Positions 34,174-42,024 of a DNA stretch of 64,000 bases are shown here, one piece after another (position 1 is the first letter of the stretch; every line of letters starts with the position of its first letter). The notes under the pieces are model-generated. The model was not told the DNA's origin. It saw nothing but the letters and a program-made list of their open reading frames with translations, and did not search any database. The translations under genes were made by a program, and so were the position numbers. Origin of the DNA: Paenibacillus taichungensis. GTDB taxonomy: Bacteria > Bacillota > Bacilli > Paenibacillales > Paenibacillaceae. Location of the stretch: contig NZ_JABMCC010000112.1 in NCBI RefSeq assembly GCF_013359905.1, positions 124,001 to 188,000 of the forward strand. The letters are read 5' to 3'.

Positions 34174-36396
34174 TCAACCGATCTGTCTGCGCGCTGCTTC
34201 TTCGCGGAATTCGCTTGGGGAGTAACCTACCACTTTCTTAAACACACGGCTGAATGAGATCGCGCTTGTATAACCTACCTTCTCAGCTACCTCCTGCATG
34301 GAAACTTGTGTTTCCGTGAGCAAGCGCTTTGCGGCCTGCAGGCGGATGTCAATCAAGAAGTCGACGAATTTCTGTCCGGTCTCTTCCCTGAACAGCTTGC
34401 TTACATATTTTCCATTAATGTTAAAGATTGAACTGAGATATTCAAGCGACATGTTCGGATTGGCATACTCCTCTTCGATCATTTTCCGCATATCTCGAAT
34501 GGTAGCTGCATGCAGACGCCTGTTTTGCGCTCCCTTCAAATCTGTGTAAAAGCTGTTCAACACGGTCAAAGATTCTTCCCGCATTTGCTCGAGTGAATGG
34601 CACTCATCTATGATCTTACTGAGCCTCGGTAACCCGTCTCGCATCCATATTTCTTGGACCTCTTTTGTCATCCCGGAGATTTCCAGTCCCAAGTAGTAAA
34701 TTAAATAATTCATCAGATTTGTAATTTCATCTTTCGTTAACAACCCTAGCTTCATTTCATTCATGAGCTTATCGTATTTCGTCTTCCATTCGTCCTCAAG
34801 AAGTCTGAACGACTGGATGATGGATCGAATTACATTTAATTGTGAGAACACCTCAACCTGACCGTGATTTGCGATGTGGTCGCTAGTAATGAGCCTGTTT
34901 TCTCCTAACACTATTTTATATTTAAGCGCCCTGAGTGCCTCTTTATAAGAATTTGCGACGCTTGAAAGCTCTGTAACCTGCTCACCGATACCTACCGTTA
35001 CCGTAAACTTCAGATTTTCTTGCACCCACATACGAACGCTCTCGAAAAGTTTGTGTGTTATGGAAGTACCTGCTTCCTCTTCGCTGTCCACAAATACCAT
35101 GACGCTTAGCTGAAATGGCGAAGTCCACTCGGACCAAAGCACGAGCCCATATTTTGGAGCAAGCTCCTGAATAACACTGCGTAGCGCGAATTTAAGAAGA
35201 TTTTGGTCTCTGCGGGAGTATTGGCAGCAAAAATCACTGTATTTATCCATTTCGATCACAAGTACGACTTGTTTATTAAACGAGTATGGAAGCTGAAGAC
35301 TGTTTGTTTCTCCTATCCATTCCTCATGGGTTAAACCCATGTCACCTTCAATGAGTTGGTGGAACAAGTACCTTTTTCGCAGATGCCGATCTTCATCGTG
35401 CTTTTGCTGATACTGATTCGATTGCTCAATAATATTGGACAAGGCCGATTCGATGAAGGAAAATTCATCTCCCAATTCCTTGGACAAAGGGAGACGGTAA
35501 CCGCGGATTCGCGCCACAATCTGTTCCAGCGGTCTTGAATTGCGTCTGGTAACATAGATCAGCCATACAAAACCACCCCCGATCGTCACGATACCGATGA
35601 TAAACCAGACATTATATAATGAAGAGATCACGTGGAACAATTTTCCGTTTATAAGTCCGCTTTGGTAGGACCATCCGGTATAGCTCGATACATAATTGGA
35701 GAAAATCTTTGATTGTTCTTCAGAATGCAAGTCACTAAACAAATCATTTCCCGCGGCGTCCCGAATACCGATAAAGCTTGTTTTTGAATCGTATAGGTCA
35801 GCAATACTGTTCTGCAACGAATCAGTTGCCACATTGACGACGATCATGCCTTTCTTGCCTGTAATAAATGGCGCTCCCCGTACCAAACTAACGACAGGCT
35901 TACTCCCTTTTGTAGAAAACTGCTCGAAGCTTCTTATGCCCGACCATTGCTTTGGTGCGAGCGGATCCATGGCCTTTTTAATAAATGGCTCGTCCCTGTA
36001 GTTGCTAAGTTGATCACTTGTCGCATTACTGAGCACGAAATTGTCTTCGTAACGCACAAAATAGATCGAATCAATCATGGGGTAATAGGATATCATATCC
36101 TGCATCTTTTTAACTGCGCTTATGTTGATGAAAATGTTATTCTTCTCTTCATTATTGAAGAAATCAATCAACTGCTTATTATTTATGGTTTCCGACATTA
36201 TCATATTGTCTATCGCCTTCAGGGAAGTATCGATCAGACGCATCGCCTGTAATGATAGCATTTTGTTGGCGTTAAGTGCCTCCTTACGGCTTTGTTCGCT
36301 TAATATCTGAAAAAAAACAAAAAACGTAAACGTGATCACGACAATAAAAATCGGCATATAAGAAAACAGCAATCGATTAAATAACGTTTTCCTCAT
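34174..36396 (-). CDS. Membrane-bound AraC-family sensor-regulator
   Basis: A 740-residue one-component regulator. A membrane helix at about residues 10-32, an extracellular Cache-like sensor region to about 270, and a second helix (W-F-I-I-G-I-V-T-I-G-G-G-F-V-W-L) come first. A long cytoplasmic linker with a degenerate cyclase-like section follows. The AraC DNA-binding domain occupies about the last 100 residues (L-S-S-I-F-N-I-N-G-K-Y-V-S-K-L-F; V-A-E-K-V-G-Y-T-S-A-I-S-F-S-R-V-F). I chose the ATG at 36396, with GGGGG upstream and a direct start into the membrane anchor. It is upstream of, and presumably activates, the permease/hydrolase operon in response to an extracellular glycan. Confidence 0.9.
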   Translation of the reverse strand: MRKTLFNRLLFSYMPIFIVVITFTFFVFFQILSEQSRKEALNANKMLSLQAMRLIDTSLKAIDNMIMSETINNKQLIDFFNNEEKNNIFINISAVKKMQDMISYYPMIDSIYFVRYEDNFVLSNATSDQLSNYRDEPFIKKAMDPLAPKQWSGIRSFEQFSTKGSKPVVSLVRGAPFITGKKGMIVVNVATDSLQNSIADLYDSKTSFIGIRDAAGNDLFSDLHSEEQSKIFSNYVSSYTGWSYQSGLINGKLFHVISSLYNVWFIIGIVTIGGGFVWLIYVTRRNSRPLEQIVARIRGYRLPLSKELGDEFSFIESALSNIIEQSNQYQQKHDEDRHLRKRYLFHQLIEGDMGLTHEEWIGETNSLQLPYSFNKQVVLVIEMDKYSDFCCQYSRRDQNLLKFALRSVIQELAPKYGLVLWSEWTSPFQLSVMVFVDSEEEAGTSITHKLFESVRMWVQENLKFTVTVGIGEQVTELSSVANSYKEALRALKYKIVLGENRLITSDHIANHGQVEVFSQLNVIRSIIQSFRLLEDEWKTKYDKLMNEMKLGLLTKDEITNLMNYLIYYLGLEISGMTKEVQEIWMRDGLPRLSKIIDECHSLEQMREESLTVLNSFYTDLKGAQNRRLHAATIRDMRKMIEEEYANPNMSLEYLSSIFNINGKYVSKLFREETGQKFVDFLIDIRLQAAKRLLTETQVSMQEVAEKVGYTSAISFSRVFKKVVGYSPSEFREEAARRQIG

Positions 36397-36444
36397 ATCC
36401 AGCCCCCAATTTTTTTTAAAACGGAATGATATATATTTACACAT

Positions 36445-36459
36445 TGTACACGCTTACAT
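36445..36459 (-). promoter_or_regulatory. Near-match cre site before AraC-sensor gene
   Basis: On the minus strand ATGTAAGCGTGTACA matches the cre consensus except at position 11. It lies 49 bp before the regulator start. Together with the perfect site at 33976 it suggests CcpA control of both regulator and operon. Confidence 0.5.
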
Positions 36460-36540
36460 CTGAAGACGTCCATACAAACGGTAAGACCACCCCTCAACAA
36501 TATGTAGACGAATTGCCTCTTTTTTAGACGTACAAAAAAA

Positions 36541-36600
36541 CACCCCCTAGAATTTCATCGGCTAAACCCATGGGTTTTCCAATGTCCATTCTAAGGGGTG
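36541..36600 (-). terminator. Terminator of SDR gene
   Basis: Outer 13-bp arms (36541-36553 and 36588-36600, one mismatch) enclose a smaller AAACCCATGGGTTT hairpin. The minus-strand side continues with TTTTTTT. It lies 52 bp after the stop. Confidence 0.75.
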
Positions 36601-36651
36601 GTGCACTTCACTCAACAGTAGAGTCATTCTCTTAATTGTTTTATCAATATA

Positions 36652-37407
36652 TTAATGCAATGCGCCTATGATTGGATAGATTGGGCTTCTCAGATTGAAA
36701 TTGTAGTTCAGGTCTACAATCCCTACGACTTCGTTACTATCATATAGATCTAACATAAAGCCTGCCATTTCTTTGGCGGTGTGGTATTTAGACATGTTTG
36801 CTTTGTAATCAAAATCTTCTGTATCTAATGATTTATTCACGAATTCCGTTTCCGTTATAGCTGGAGCTAGCACTTTTGCTTTTAGTTTTGCATCTTTTAT
36901 TTCAAGTTCTTTGGCAAGCCCTTCTGTGAAGGCACTAACGTAGAATTTCGTTGCCGAATACGCAACACTTCCAACAGCAATGGCATATCCAAGTGCGGAT
37001 GCAACATTAATTAACTGAGTTCCCTCTATGTCTGCATAATCTCGCACATACAGTGTGGAAAGGATCGTTAGGGACTCAATGTTCACACGCAGCATGGTTT
37101 CAACTTTCTCCAGATTCTGTTCTGCTACAAAAGAACCTTCACCAAGCCCCGCATTGTTAATCCAAGTCTCGATTTGGTATTCCTTCAGCGTGTTATAAAG
37201 TGTATATGCCTGAGCAGTATCCGATAGATCACTAGTTTGAACAATAACATGTACTGTAGCGTCAATATTCTGAATTGCTAATTTGAGTTCTTGTAATTTG
37301 TCCAATCTTCTTGCGACCAAAATTAAGTTTTTGCCTCGTGCAGCAAACGCCAATGCTGTCTCATATCCAATCCCTGAACTTGCACCTGTAATAACTGTAT
37401 ATTTCAT
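36652..37407 (-). CDS. Short-chain dehydrogenase/reductase
   Basis: A 251-residue SDR of the YqjQ/DltE-like group. The cofactor loop is T-G-A-S-S-G-I-G (residues 6-13), V-A-R-R-L near residue 33 suggests NADP preference, N-N-A-G is near residue 86, and the catalytic Y-S-A-T-K is near residue 150. AAGGAG precedes the ATG. A perfect palindrome 58 bp upstream and a TetR gene further upstream suggest it is the regulated target. It may reduce a reactive carbonyl or quinone, judging only from the TetR pairing. Confidence 0.86.
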   Translation of the reverse strand: MKYTVITGASSGIGYETALAFAARGKNLILVARRLDKLQELKLAIQNIDATVHVIVQTSDLSDTAQAYTLYNTLKEYQIETWINNAGLGEGSFVAEQNLEKVETMLRVNIESLTILSTLYVRDYADIEGTQLINVASALGYAIAVGSVAYSATKFYVSAFTEGLAKELEIKDAKLKAKVLAPAITETEFVNKSLDTEDFDYKANMSKYHTAKEMAGFMLDLYDSNEVVGIVDLNYNFNLRSPIYPIIGALH

Positions 37408-37464
37408 TCTATTCTCTCCTTATCAACATGTATTTTAGTATAAGTAAGCTATTAAAATAATTTT

Positions 37465-37478
37465 AGAACGATCGTTCT
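37465..37478. promoter_or_regulatory. TetR operator palindrome
   Basis: AGAACGATCGTTCT is a perfect 14-bp palindrome upstream of the SDR gene. A related half-site, AGAACGAAC, occurs near 37532. This is the expected form of a site for the TetR-type repressor encoded at 37720. Confidence 0.65.
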
Positions 37479-37486
37479 TGATATTG

Positions 37487-37527
37487 CAAAAAAAACAGTT
37501 AGATCTAACTTGCTATTTAGAATAGCA
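37487..37527 (-). terminator. Probable terminator after TetR gene
   Basis: TGCTATT-TAG-AATAGCA (37511-37527) and the palindrome GTTAGATCTAAC (37498-37509) are followed on the minus strand by GTTTTTTTT. It separates the TetR gene from the SDR gene. Its distance from the TetR stop is about 190 bp. Confidence 0.5.
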
Positions 37528-37719
37528 TTTCTAGAACGAACAGTAAAGAATTATTTTCTGACTGCTATATAATGATGTTGGGACAGGGAACTATGAGTTA
37601 TGCCAGACATGCGATACAAGTTCTTTATAACGTTAACAGGACAAGAACCTGTATCACTAAAACAAATCAGCCTTCATGGACACAACTCCCACTTTGCCAT
37701 CCAACCTGTAACTCCACTT

Positions 37720-38292
37720 TTAATCTAAAACGGATAATGTCATATCCATAATATTTGTTAATTTTTGCTGATCCGTAGTGGTCTTAACCAACGTACGTAT
37801 CCCCACCCATGCATTCATCAAATAATGTGAAATAACTTCAGGGTCAACGTCAGCCTTGATTTCACCCTTTTGCTGGCCTTCTAGAACAAGATTTCTTAAG
37901 AATTCCTCTGTTCGCAAATAACTTTCATTAACTAGCGATGCAACTTCAGGATCCAATACGCCCAATTCCACGCCTGAGTTTACAAGAAAACAGCCTATAG
38001 GTTGTCCTTCATTTCTTATAGTTGACTCAAACAATACCCTAATAATCTCTTTGATTGGTTTTTGGGTATCCATTAGAAAACTCATTTTGTTGGTCTGCTT
38101 CGATTCATATCGTTGAAGAGCTTTCATAAACAGAGCATGCTTATCCCCAAAGGTATCATAGATACTTCTTCGATGAATGCCCATATATTCAACCAAATCC
38201 TGCATCGAAGTTTTCTCATATCCTTGGGCCCAGAACAGTTGTATTGCTTTATCTAATACTTCATTAACTTCAAATTCTTTGGATCTTGCCAT
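37720..38292 (-). CDS. TetR/AcrR-family transcriptional regulator
   Basis: About 190 residues. The TetR helix-turn-helix (about 25-50) reads S-M-Q-D-L-V-E-Y-M-G-I-H-R-R-S-I-Y-D-T-F-G-D-K, and the C-terminal domain resembles the AcuR/YxaF-like group (I-G-C-F-L-V-N-S-G-V-E-L). I chose the third in-frame ATG, at 38292, because GAGGTGA lies 5 nt upstream while the first ATG sits within that site. It is 312 bp upstream of the SDR gene in the same direction, with a palindrome between them, and probably represses the SDR gene. Confidence 0.87.
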   Translation of the reverse strand: MARSKEFEVNEVLDKAIQLFWAQGYEKTSMQDLVEYMGIHRRSIYDTFGDKHALFMKALQRYESKQTNKMSFLMDTQKPIKEIIRVLFESTIRNEGQPIGCFLVNSGVELGVLDPEVASLVNESYLRTEEFLRNLVLEGQQKGEIKADVDPEVISHYLMNAWVGIRTLVKTTTDQQKLTNIMDMTLSVLD

Positions 38293-38404
38293 CTTCATCA
38301 CCTCGAATAATCATTATACATTGAAGCCCCCGATTGGGAAACTTACATGGTTCCAGAAGCTATAAGGTTAGTTCCACGAAAAAATCCTTACCAATTAGCT
38401 GATA

Positions 38405-38431
38405 ACTCTTTGAAACTAGCTACATAAGATA
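38405..38431 (+). promoter_or_regulatory. Sigma-K-like sporulation promoter
   Basis: AC at 38405-38406, a 16-bp spacer and CATAAGATA at 38423-38431 match the mother-cell sigma-K pattern (AC, 16 bp, CATANNNTA). The promoter lies 30 bp before the first of two tandem genes with a strong ribosome site. Short motifs like this also occur by chance. Confidence 0.5.
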
Positions 38432-38460
38432 TAACAAAATAATAGATTGGAGGAATTGTT

Positions 38461-38907
38461 ATGGTTCGTACGCTTGACGCTCGTACTTCACTTGGGTCTA
38501 ACGGTGTTGCTCCGTTTAATGTTCCACTTACTCCAAATACGCCTACTTTGGTGGGTATCCTTGGTCTGAACATTGTCAATCCAGGAACAGTTATTCGCAC
38601 TCAGTTTAACGGAACCTATCGGATTTCGGTAGCAAATTTGTCCTCACAACCTTCTTCCGTTCGATTTGAAATTTTCAGAGGTTCGACCTATACAGGCACG
38701 CCGATTTATGTCGTTTCCCAGCCTATATTCCCTTCTGTGGGAAGCATACTGGCAAGCTTCGATGGTTCTGATTTCAATGTGCCTCCTCCTCCTACCGGGC
38801 AGCTTATCTATTCTTGTTTTGTGACATTTGTTCCGGCATCCCCATCAGAGCAAGCCAGCCGCGTTGGTCCAGAATGCTTCAATGCGGTTTCATACAGCGA
38901 CGATTAA
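38461..38907 (+). CDS. Unknown beta-rich protein A of tandem pair (possible spore-surface protein)
   Basis: A 148-residue protein with no signal peptide or membrane segment. It starts with T-L-D-A-R-T-S-L-G-S-N-G and ends G-P-E-C-F-N-A-V-S-Y-S-D-D. The middle is rich in Val, Ile, Thr, Ser and Pro in alternating patterns, suggesting a beta-sandwich; V-N-P-G-T-V-I-R-T-Q-F-N-G and F-N-V-P-P-P-P-T-G-Q-L stand out. I do not recognise the family. A paralogue follows 47 bp downstream. TTGGAGGAATT precedes the ATG, and a sigma-K-like promoter lies upstream, so a coat or exosporium role is possible but inferred. Confidence 0.78.
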   Translation: MVRTLDARTSLGSNGVAPFNVPLTPNTPTLVGILGLNIVNPGTVIRTQFNGTYRISVANLSSQPSSVRFEIFRGSTYTGTPIYVVSQPIFPSVGSILASFDGSDFNVPPPPTGQLIYSCFVTFVPASPSEQASRVGPECFNAVSYSDD

Positions 38908-38953
38908 CTCATGGCTAACAGGACTCTATGAAAATATGAAAGGAGGAAATTTC

Positions 38954-39406
38954 ATGGTTAAAACGTTAGATGCACGGACTTCCCAAGGCTCCAATGGCCA
39001 GCAAATTTTAACTCCCAGCTTCATGAATGGTGTCCCGCTATTGTTTGCCCAGGTTGGATTGCAAATCAGTAACCCGGGTATGTCGATTCGGACTTTTTTT
39101 TCGGGGATCGTCGAAATTACAGCAAGTCAGTTGCCAGTTAACGGAAATCTTGTTATCGAAGTATACCGAGGATTAGGCGGTTCGCAACAGCTTGTATATC
39201 GGGCCAATACAACTGTATTGGCCAACCCATTTTTCAGTCCTTGCATTTTAAGCTTTAGCGGTTCGGAGTACAATGTCCCAGCCCCAGGCAATGGGCAGCT
39301 TGTCTACTCAGCGTACGCTACATTCTCCTATAACCCCATTTATAATGTGAATAACGTACGTTTGGGGCCTGAAAGTTTCAATACAACTGTTTATTCTGAT
39401 GATTGA
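38954..39406 (+). CDS. Unknown beta-rich protein B of tandem pair
   Basis: A 150-residue paralogue of the preceding gene. Shared marks, aligned by eye over the whole length: M-V-K-T-L-D-A-R-T-S-Q-G-S-N-G at the start, N-P-G-M-S-I-R-T-F-F-S-G, a central V-Y-R-G, F-S-G-S-E-Y-N-V-P-A-P, G-N-G-Q-L-V-Y-S-A, and G-P-E-S-F-N-T-T-V-Y-S-D-D at the end. About two residues in five are identical. The ATG follows AAAGGAGGAAATTTC. A strong terminator follows, so the two genes form one transcript. Function unknown; a duplicated structural protein fits best. Confidence 0.78.
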   Translation: MVKTLDARTSQGSNGQQILTPSFMNGVPLLFAQVGLQISNPGMSIRTFFSGIVEITASQLPVNGNLVIEVYRGLGGSQQLVYRANTTVLANPFFSPCILSFSGSEYNVPAPGNGQLVYSAYATFSYNPIYNVNNVRLGPESFNTTVYSDD

Positions 39407-39439
39407 GTCAATATGTTTGAAGCATATGAACAAAAATTA

Positions 39440-39469
39440 AACCATCTCAATAATTGAGATGGTTTTTTT
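39440..39469 (+). terminator. Terminator of tandem gene pair
   Basis: Perfect 11-bp stem (39440-39450 with 39454-39464) followed by seven T, 34 bp after the second stop. Confidence 0.9.
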
Positions 39470-39556
39470 GGGATCTTACTAAACCTTATTTACACGAACT
39501 ATTGATGTTTCTTGAAGAAGTGCAAGTATGGCAAACACAATTTTTGTCCCAGCAAT

Positions 39557-39922
39557 TTATTTTTCCACAACGTCATCCATGGCCTGAACAGCCAGTTCAA
39601 ATGCTTTAATTCTTCTTCTTAAAAGCGTTTTTTGAGGGCTGCCCATTTTTGACTTAGTATAACTGTTCTCAAGGGACGGGAATAAACCGATCAGAACATT
39701 GCGAGCTTCTGCCAACTCTTCCTTGGTGTACTGATGAGCTTTTTGATTCCAGACCGTTTCCAGCATAGCCAAACCGATGTATAAGGCGTTGAGTCGTTTC
39801 TTTAATAAAGTAGTGTTATTCCCTTTCTGAGTCAAATTAGTCAAAGCGTTTTCGGATTTGCGTATGGTCGAATGGAAAGCTTGGATGGATTGCAATTTGT
39901 CTTCCTCTGATACATTTTCCAT
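39557..39922 (-). CDS. Unknown helical protein with two internal repeats
   Basis: A 121-residue soluble protein, mostly helical and charged. It contains an internal duplication: T-L-L-K-K-R-L-N-A-L-Y-I-G-L-A-M-L near residues 38-54 and T-L-L-R-R-R-I-K-A-F-E-L-A-V-Q-A-M near 99-115, each after a short polar loop and an earlier helix. I chose the ATG at 39922, with AAGGAGAGG 9 nt upstream; a TTG three codons earlier is less likely. I do not recognise the family. It is convergent with the sigma-K-like pair and upstream of nothing in its own direction, so it seems to be a single-gene unit. Confidence 0.65.
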   Translation of the reverse strand: MENVSEEDKLQSIQAFHSTIRKSENALTNLTQKGNNTTLLKKRLNALYIGLAMLETVWNQKAHQYTKEELAEARNVLIGLFPSLENSYTKSKMGSPQKTLLRRRIKAFELAVQAMDDVVEK

Positions 39923-40063
39923 GCAGCGCAACCTCTCCTTTTCTCATGCATAAAACTAATTTACATGCCCCGCGAGATGTGATCAATAATATAACGATTA
40001 AAAACTACCGCAGTCTTCAATGTCAACTATCGTCTCCAGTGTAGCAGTTGGATAAATTAAAAA

Positions 40064-40094
40064 TCCCGCCCTGGACATTTTGTCCAGAACGGGA
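40064..40094 (-). terminator. Terminator of ribose operon
   Basis: A 14-bp stem with one mismatch (40064-40077 with 40081-40094) followed on the minus strand by TTTTTAATTT, 14 bp after the rbsB stop. Confidence 0.85.
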
Positions 40095-40107
40095 CGTACT
40101 TGTTGAA

Positions 40108-41037
40108 TTAATCGTTTGCGTTTTCCTTGGTCACCAGCTTCAATTCAGCCGGAATTGATTTCTCTACCTGCTTGCCGCTCAGCACATCCAGAGCAGCTTG
40201 CACCGCCAGCTGGCCAATCAATACTGGCTGCTGAGCGACTGTTGCTGTCAACTTTCCATCCTTAATGGATTTGATTGCATCATCGTTTCCGTCAAATCCA
40301 ATCACGGGAATGTCTTTACCAGAACTTTGAATTGCTTCAATCGCGCCAAGCGCCATCTCGTCGTTATGGGCAAATACCGCCTGTACGTCAGGATTACCCT
40401 GCAGCAGATTCTCCATTACATTCAAACCTTTGGAGCGATCGAAATCCGCTGACTGCTTCGCAACCACATTCAGTTTTTGGTCAGCAATCTCGTGGAAACC
40501 TTTCCCCCGCTCTCTTGTTGCGGAAGCTCCGGGTACACCCTCAAGTTCAATCACTTTTGCTCCCTCGCCTAGCTGTTTCACGAAATATTCCGCCGCCATT
40601 TGTCCACCTTTAACGTTATCGGATGCGACTAATGCTGCCACGTCGCCTTTGTCTGCGGAACGGTCCAATGTAATCACTGGAATACCCACGCTATTGGCCG
40701 ATTGAACAGCCGTAGAGATTGCAGCGGAATCCGCAGGATTAATCAGAAGGGCATCCACGCCCTGTTGAATCAGGTCGTCCACATCATTGGTTTGTTTGGC
40801 TGAATCATTTTGAGCATCCACAACAATGACCTGAATGCCTTGTTTTTTGGCTTCTGCAACTACCCCATCTTTGAGGGAAACAAAGAAGGGATTATTCAAC
40901 GTGGAAACTGACAGTCCAATTTTTTTCTGTCCATTGCTACCGGCAGAGTCGGGCTTAGCCCAACCCGGAGGCTCCAGAGAGCATCCTGCCAGAACGATCA
41001 TCATTACGCTTACAAGCAATATGGTTAGTTTTTTCAT
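40108..41037 (-). CDS. rbsB: Ribose ABC transporter substrate-binding lipoprotein
   Basis: A 309-residue binding lipoprotein (lipobox L-A-G-C, Cys19) with the periplasmic binding fold of RbsB. It has I-G-L-S-V-S-T-L-N-N-P-F-F near residue 42, V-V-D-A-Q-N-D near residue 72, D-D-L-I-Q-Q-G-V-D-A-L-L-I-N-P, V-I-T-L-D-R-S, F-A-H-N-D-E-M-A-L-G-A near residue 225, and V-I-G-F-D-G-N-D-D. These are the segments that line the ribose pocket in the family. TTAAGGAGAG precedes the ATG. It is the last gene of the complete rbsRKDACB operon and should deliver ribose to RbsC on the outer face of the membrane. Confidence 0.93.
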   Translation of the reverse strand: MKKLTILLVSVMMIVLAGCSLEPPGWAKPDSAGSNGQKKIGLSVSTLNNPFFVSLKDGVVAEAKKQGIQVIVVDAQNDSAKQTNDVDDLIQQGVDALLINPADSAAISTAVQSANSVGIPVITLDRSADKGDVAALVASDNVKGGQMAAEYFVKQLGEGAKVIELEGVPGASATRERGKGFHEIADQKLNVVAKQSADFDRSKGLNVMENLLQGNPDVQAVFAHNDEMALGAIEAIQSSGKDIPVIGFDGNDDAIKSIKDGKLTATVAQQPVLIGQLAVQAALDVLSGKQVEKSIPAELKLVTKENAND

Positions 41038-41051
41038 GTTTGCTTCTCTCC

Positions 41052-42023
41052 TTAAGCCGTTTTCTTGCGGTCCAACAGGACAGCGATGGCAATAACGACG
41101 CCTTTTACAACCATTTGATAAAACGAGTTCACTCCGAGCAGGTTCAAACCATTGTTCAGTACGCCGATAATCAGGACCCCAATCAGTGTGCCGACGATCC
41201 GTCCTCTACCACCTGATAGGCTTGTTCCACCCAGAACAACAGCTGCAATGGCGTCCAGTTCATATGAAGTACCTGCTGTTGGCTGCGCGGAATTCAGACG
41301 GGAGGTCAGAATCGCGCCTGCCAGCGCTGACAGCATACCTACCAGAGAGTAAATCATGATTTTCACGCGATGCACTTTAATACCTGAGATAATGGACGCT
41401 TTCTCATTGCCACCAAGCGCATACGTTTTACGGCCGAAAGAAGTTTTGTGCAAAATCGTCCACAGAATTACGAAAGTAATGAGCATTGTAATTGCTGGGA
41501 CCGGTATGCCTAGCATATAACCACGACCGAACAGTTGGAACAGCAAGCTATCGCCCAATCCCGTAATTGGATTACCATTTGTATATACCAGCGTCAATCC
41601 CCGGAACACCGTCATCGTTGCCAATGTAGCAATAAACGGAGCCATCTTACCCTTCGTAATCATCAACCCGTTCACCATACCCATGACACCGCCGAGTGCA
41701 ACTCCAATAATGATCGACAAAATCGGATCCAGGCCAGACAGCATCATATTGGCTACAAAGGCACTAGATAAAGCCAGAATGGATCCCACCGACAAGTCGA
41801 TACCGCCTGTCAGAATGACAAATGTCATGCCAAAAGCAATCAGCGCGTTAATCGAAACCTGACGCAATAGATTCAAGATGTTAAGCGGTTCCAAAAAGCT
41901 TGGATTCAACACCGATACGATGATAATTAAGATGATCAGTCCGAGCAATGGACCTAATTTCTGTGTCACATTTGTCAAACGGAAACCGCTCTTGGCGGAT
42001 TGGTTTTCCTGCAAAGTTGTCAT
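41052..42023 (-). CDS. rbsC: Ribose ABC transporter permease
   Basis: A 323-residue polytopic membrane protein with 8-10 hydrophobic helices. It carries BPD_transp_2 family marks: G-M-T-F-V-I-L-T-G-G-I-D-L-S-V-G-S near residue 65, the conserved N-G near residue 118, and A-A-V-V-L-G-G-T-S-L-S-G-G-R-G near residue 263. The stop of rbsA lies 1 bp before its start region, so translation is tightly coupled. It forms the ribose channel with RbsA and RbsB. Confidence 0.94.
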   Translation of the reverse strand: MTTLQENQSAKSGFRLTNVTQKLGPLLGLIILIIIVSVLNPSFLEPLNILNLLRQVSINALIAFGMTFVILTGGIDLSVGSILALSSAFVANMMLSGLDPILSIIIGVALGGVMGMVNGLMITKGKMAPFIATLATMTVFRGLTLVYTNGNPITGLGDSLLFQLFGRGYMLGIPVPAITMLITFVILWTILHKTSFGRKTYALGGNEKASIISGIKVHRVKIMIYSLVGMLSALAGAILTSRLNSAQPTAGTSYELDAIAAVVLGGTSLSGGRGRIVGTLIGVLIIGVLNNGLNLLGVNSFYQMVVKGVVIAIAVLLDRKKTA

Positions 42024-42024
42024 A

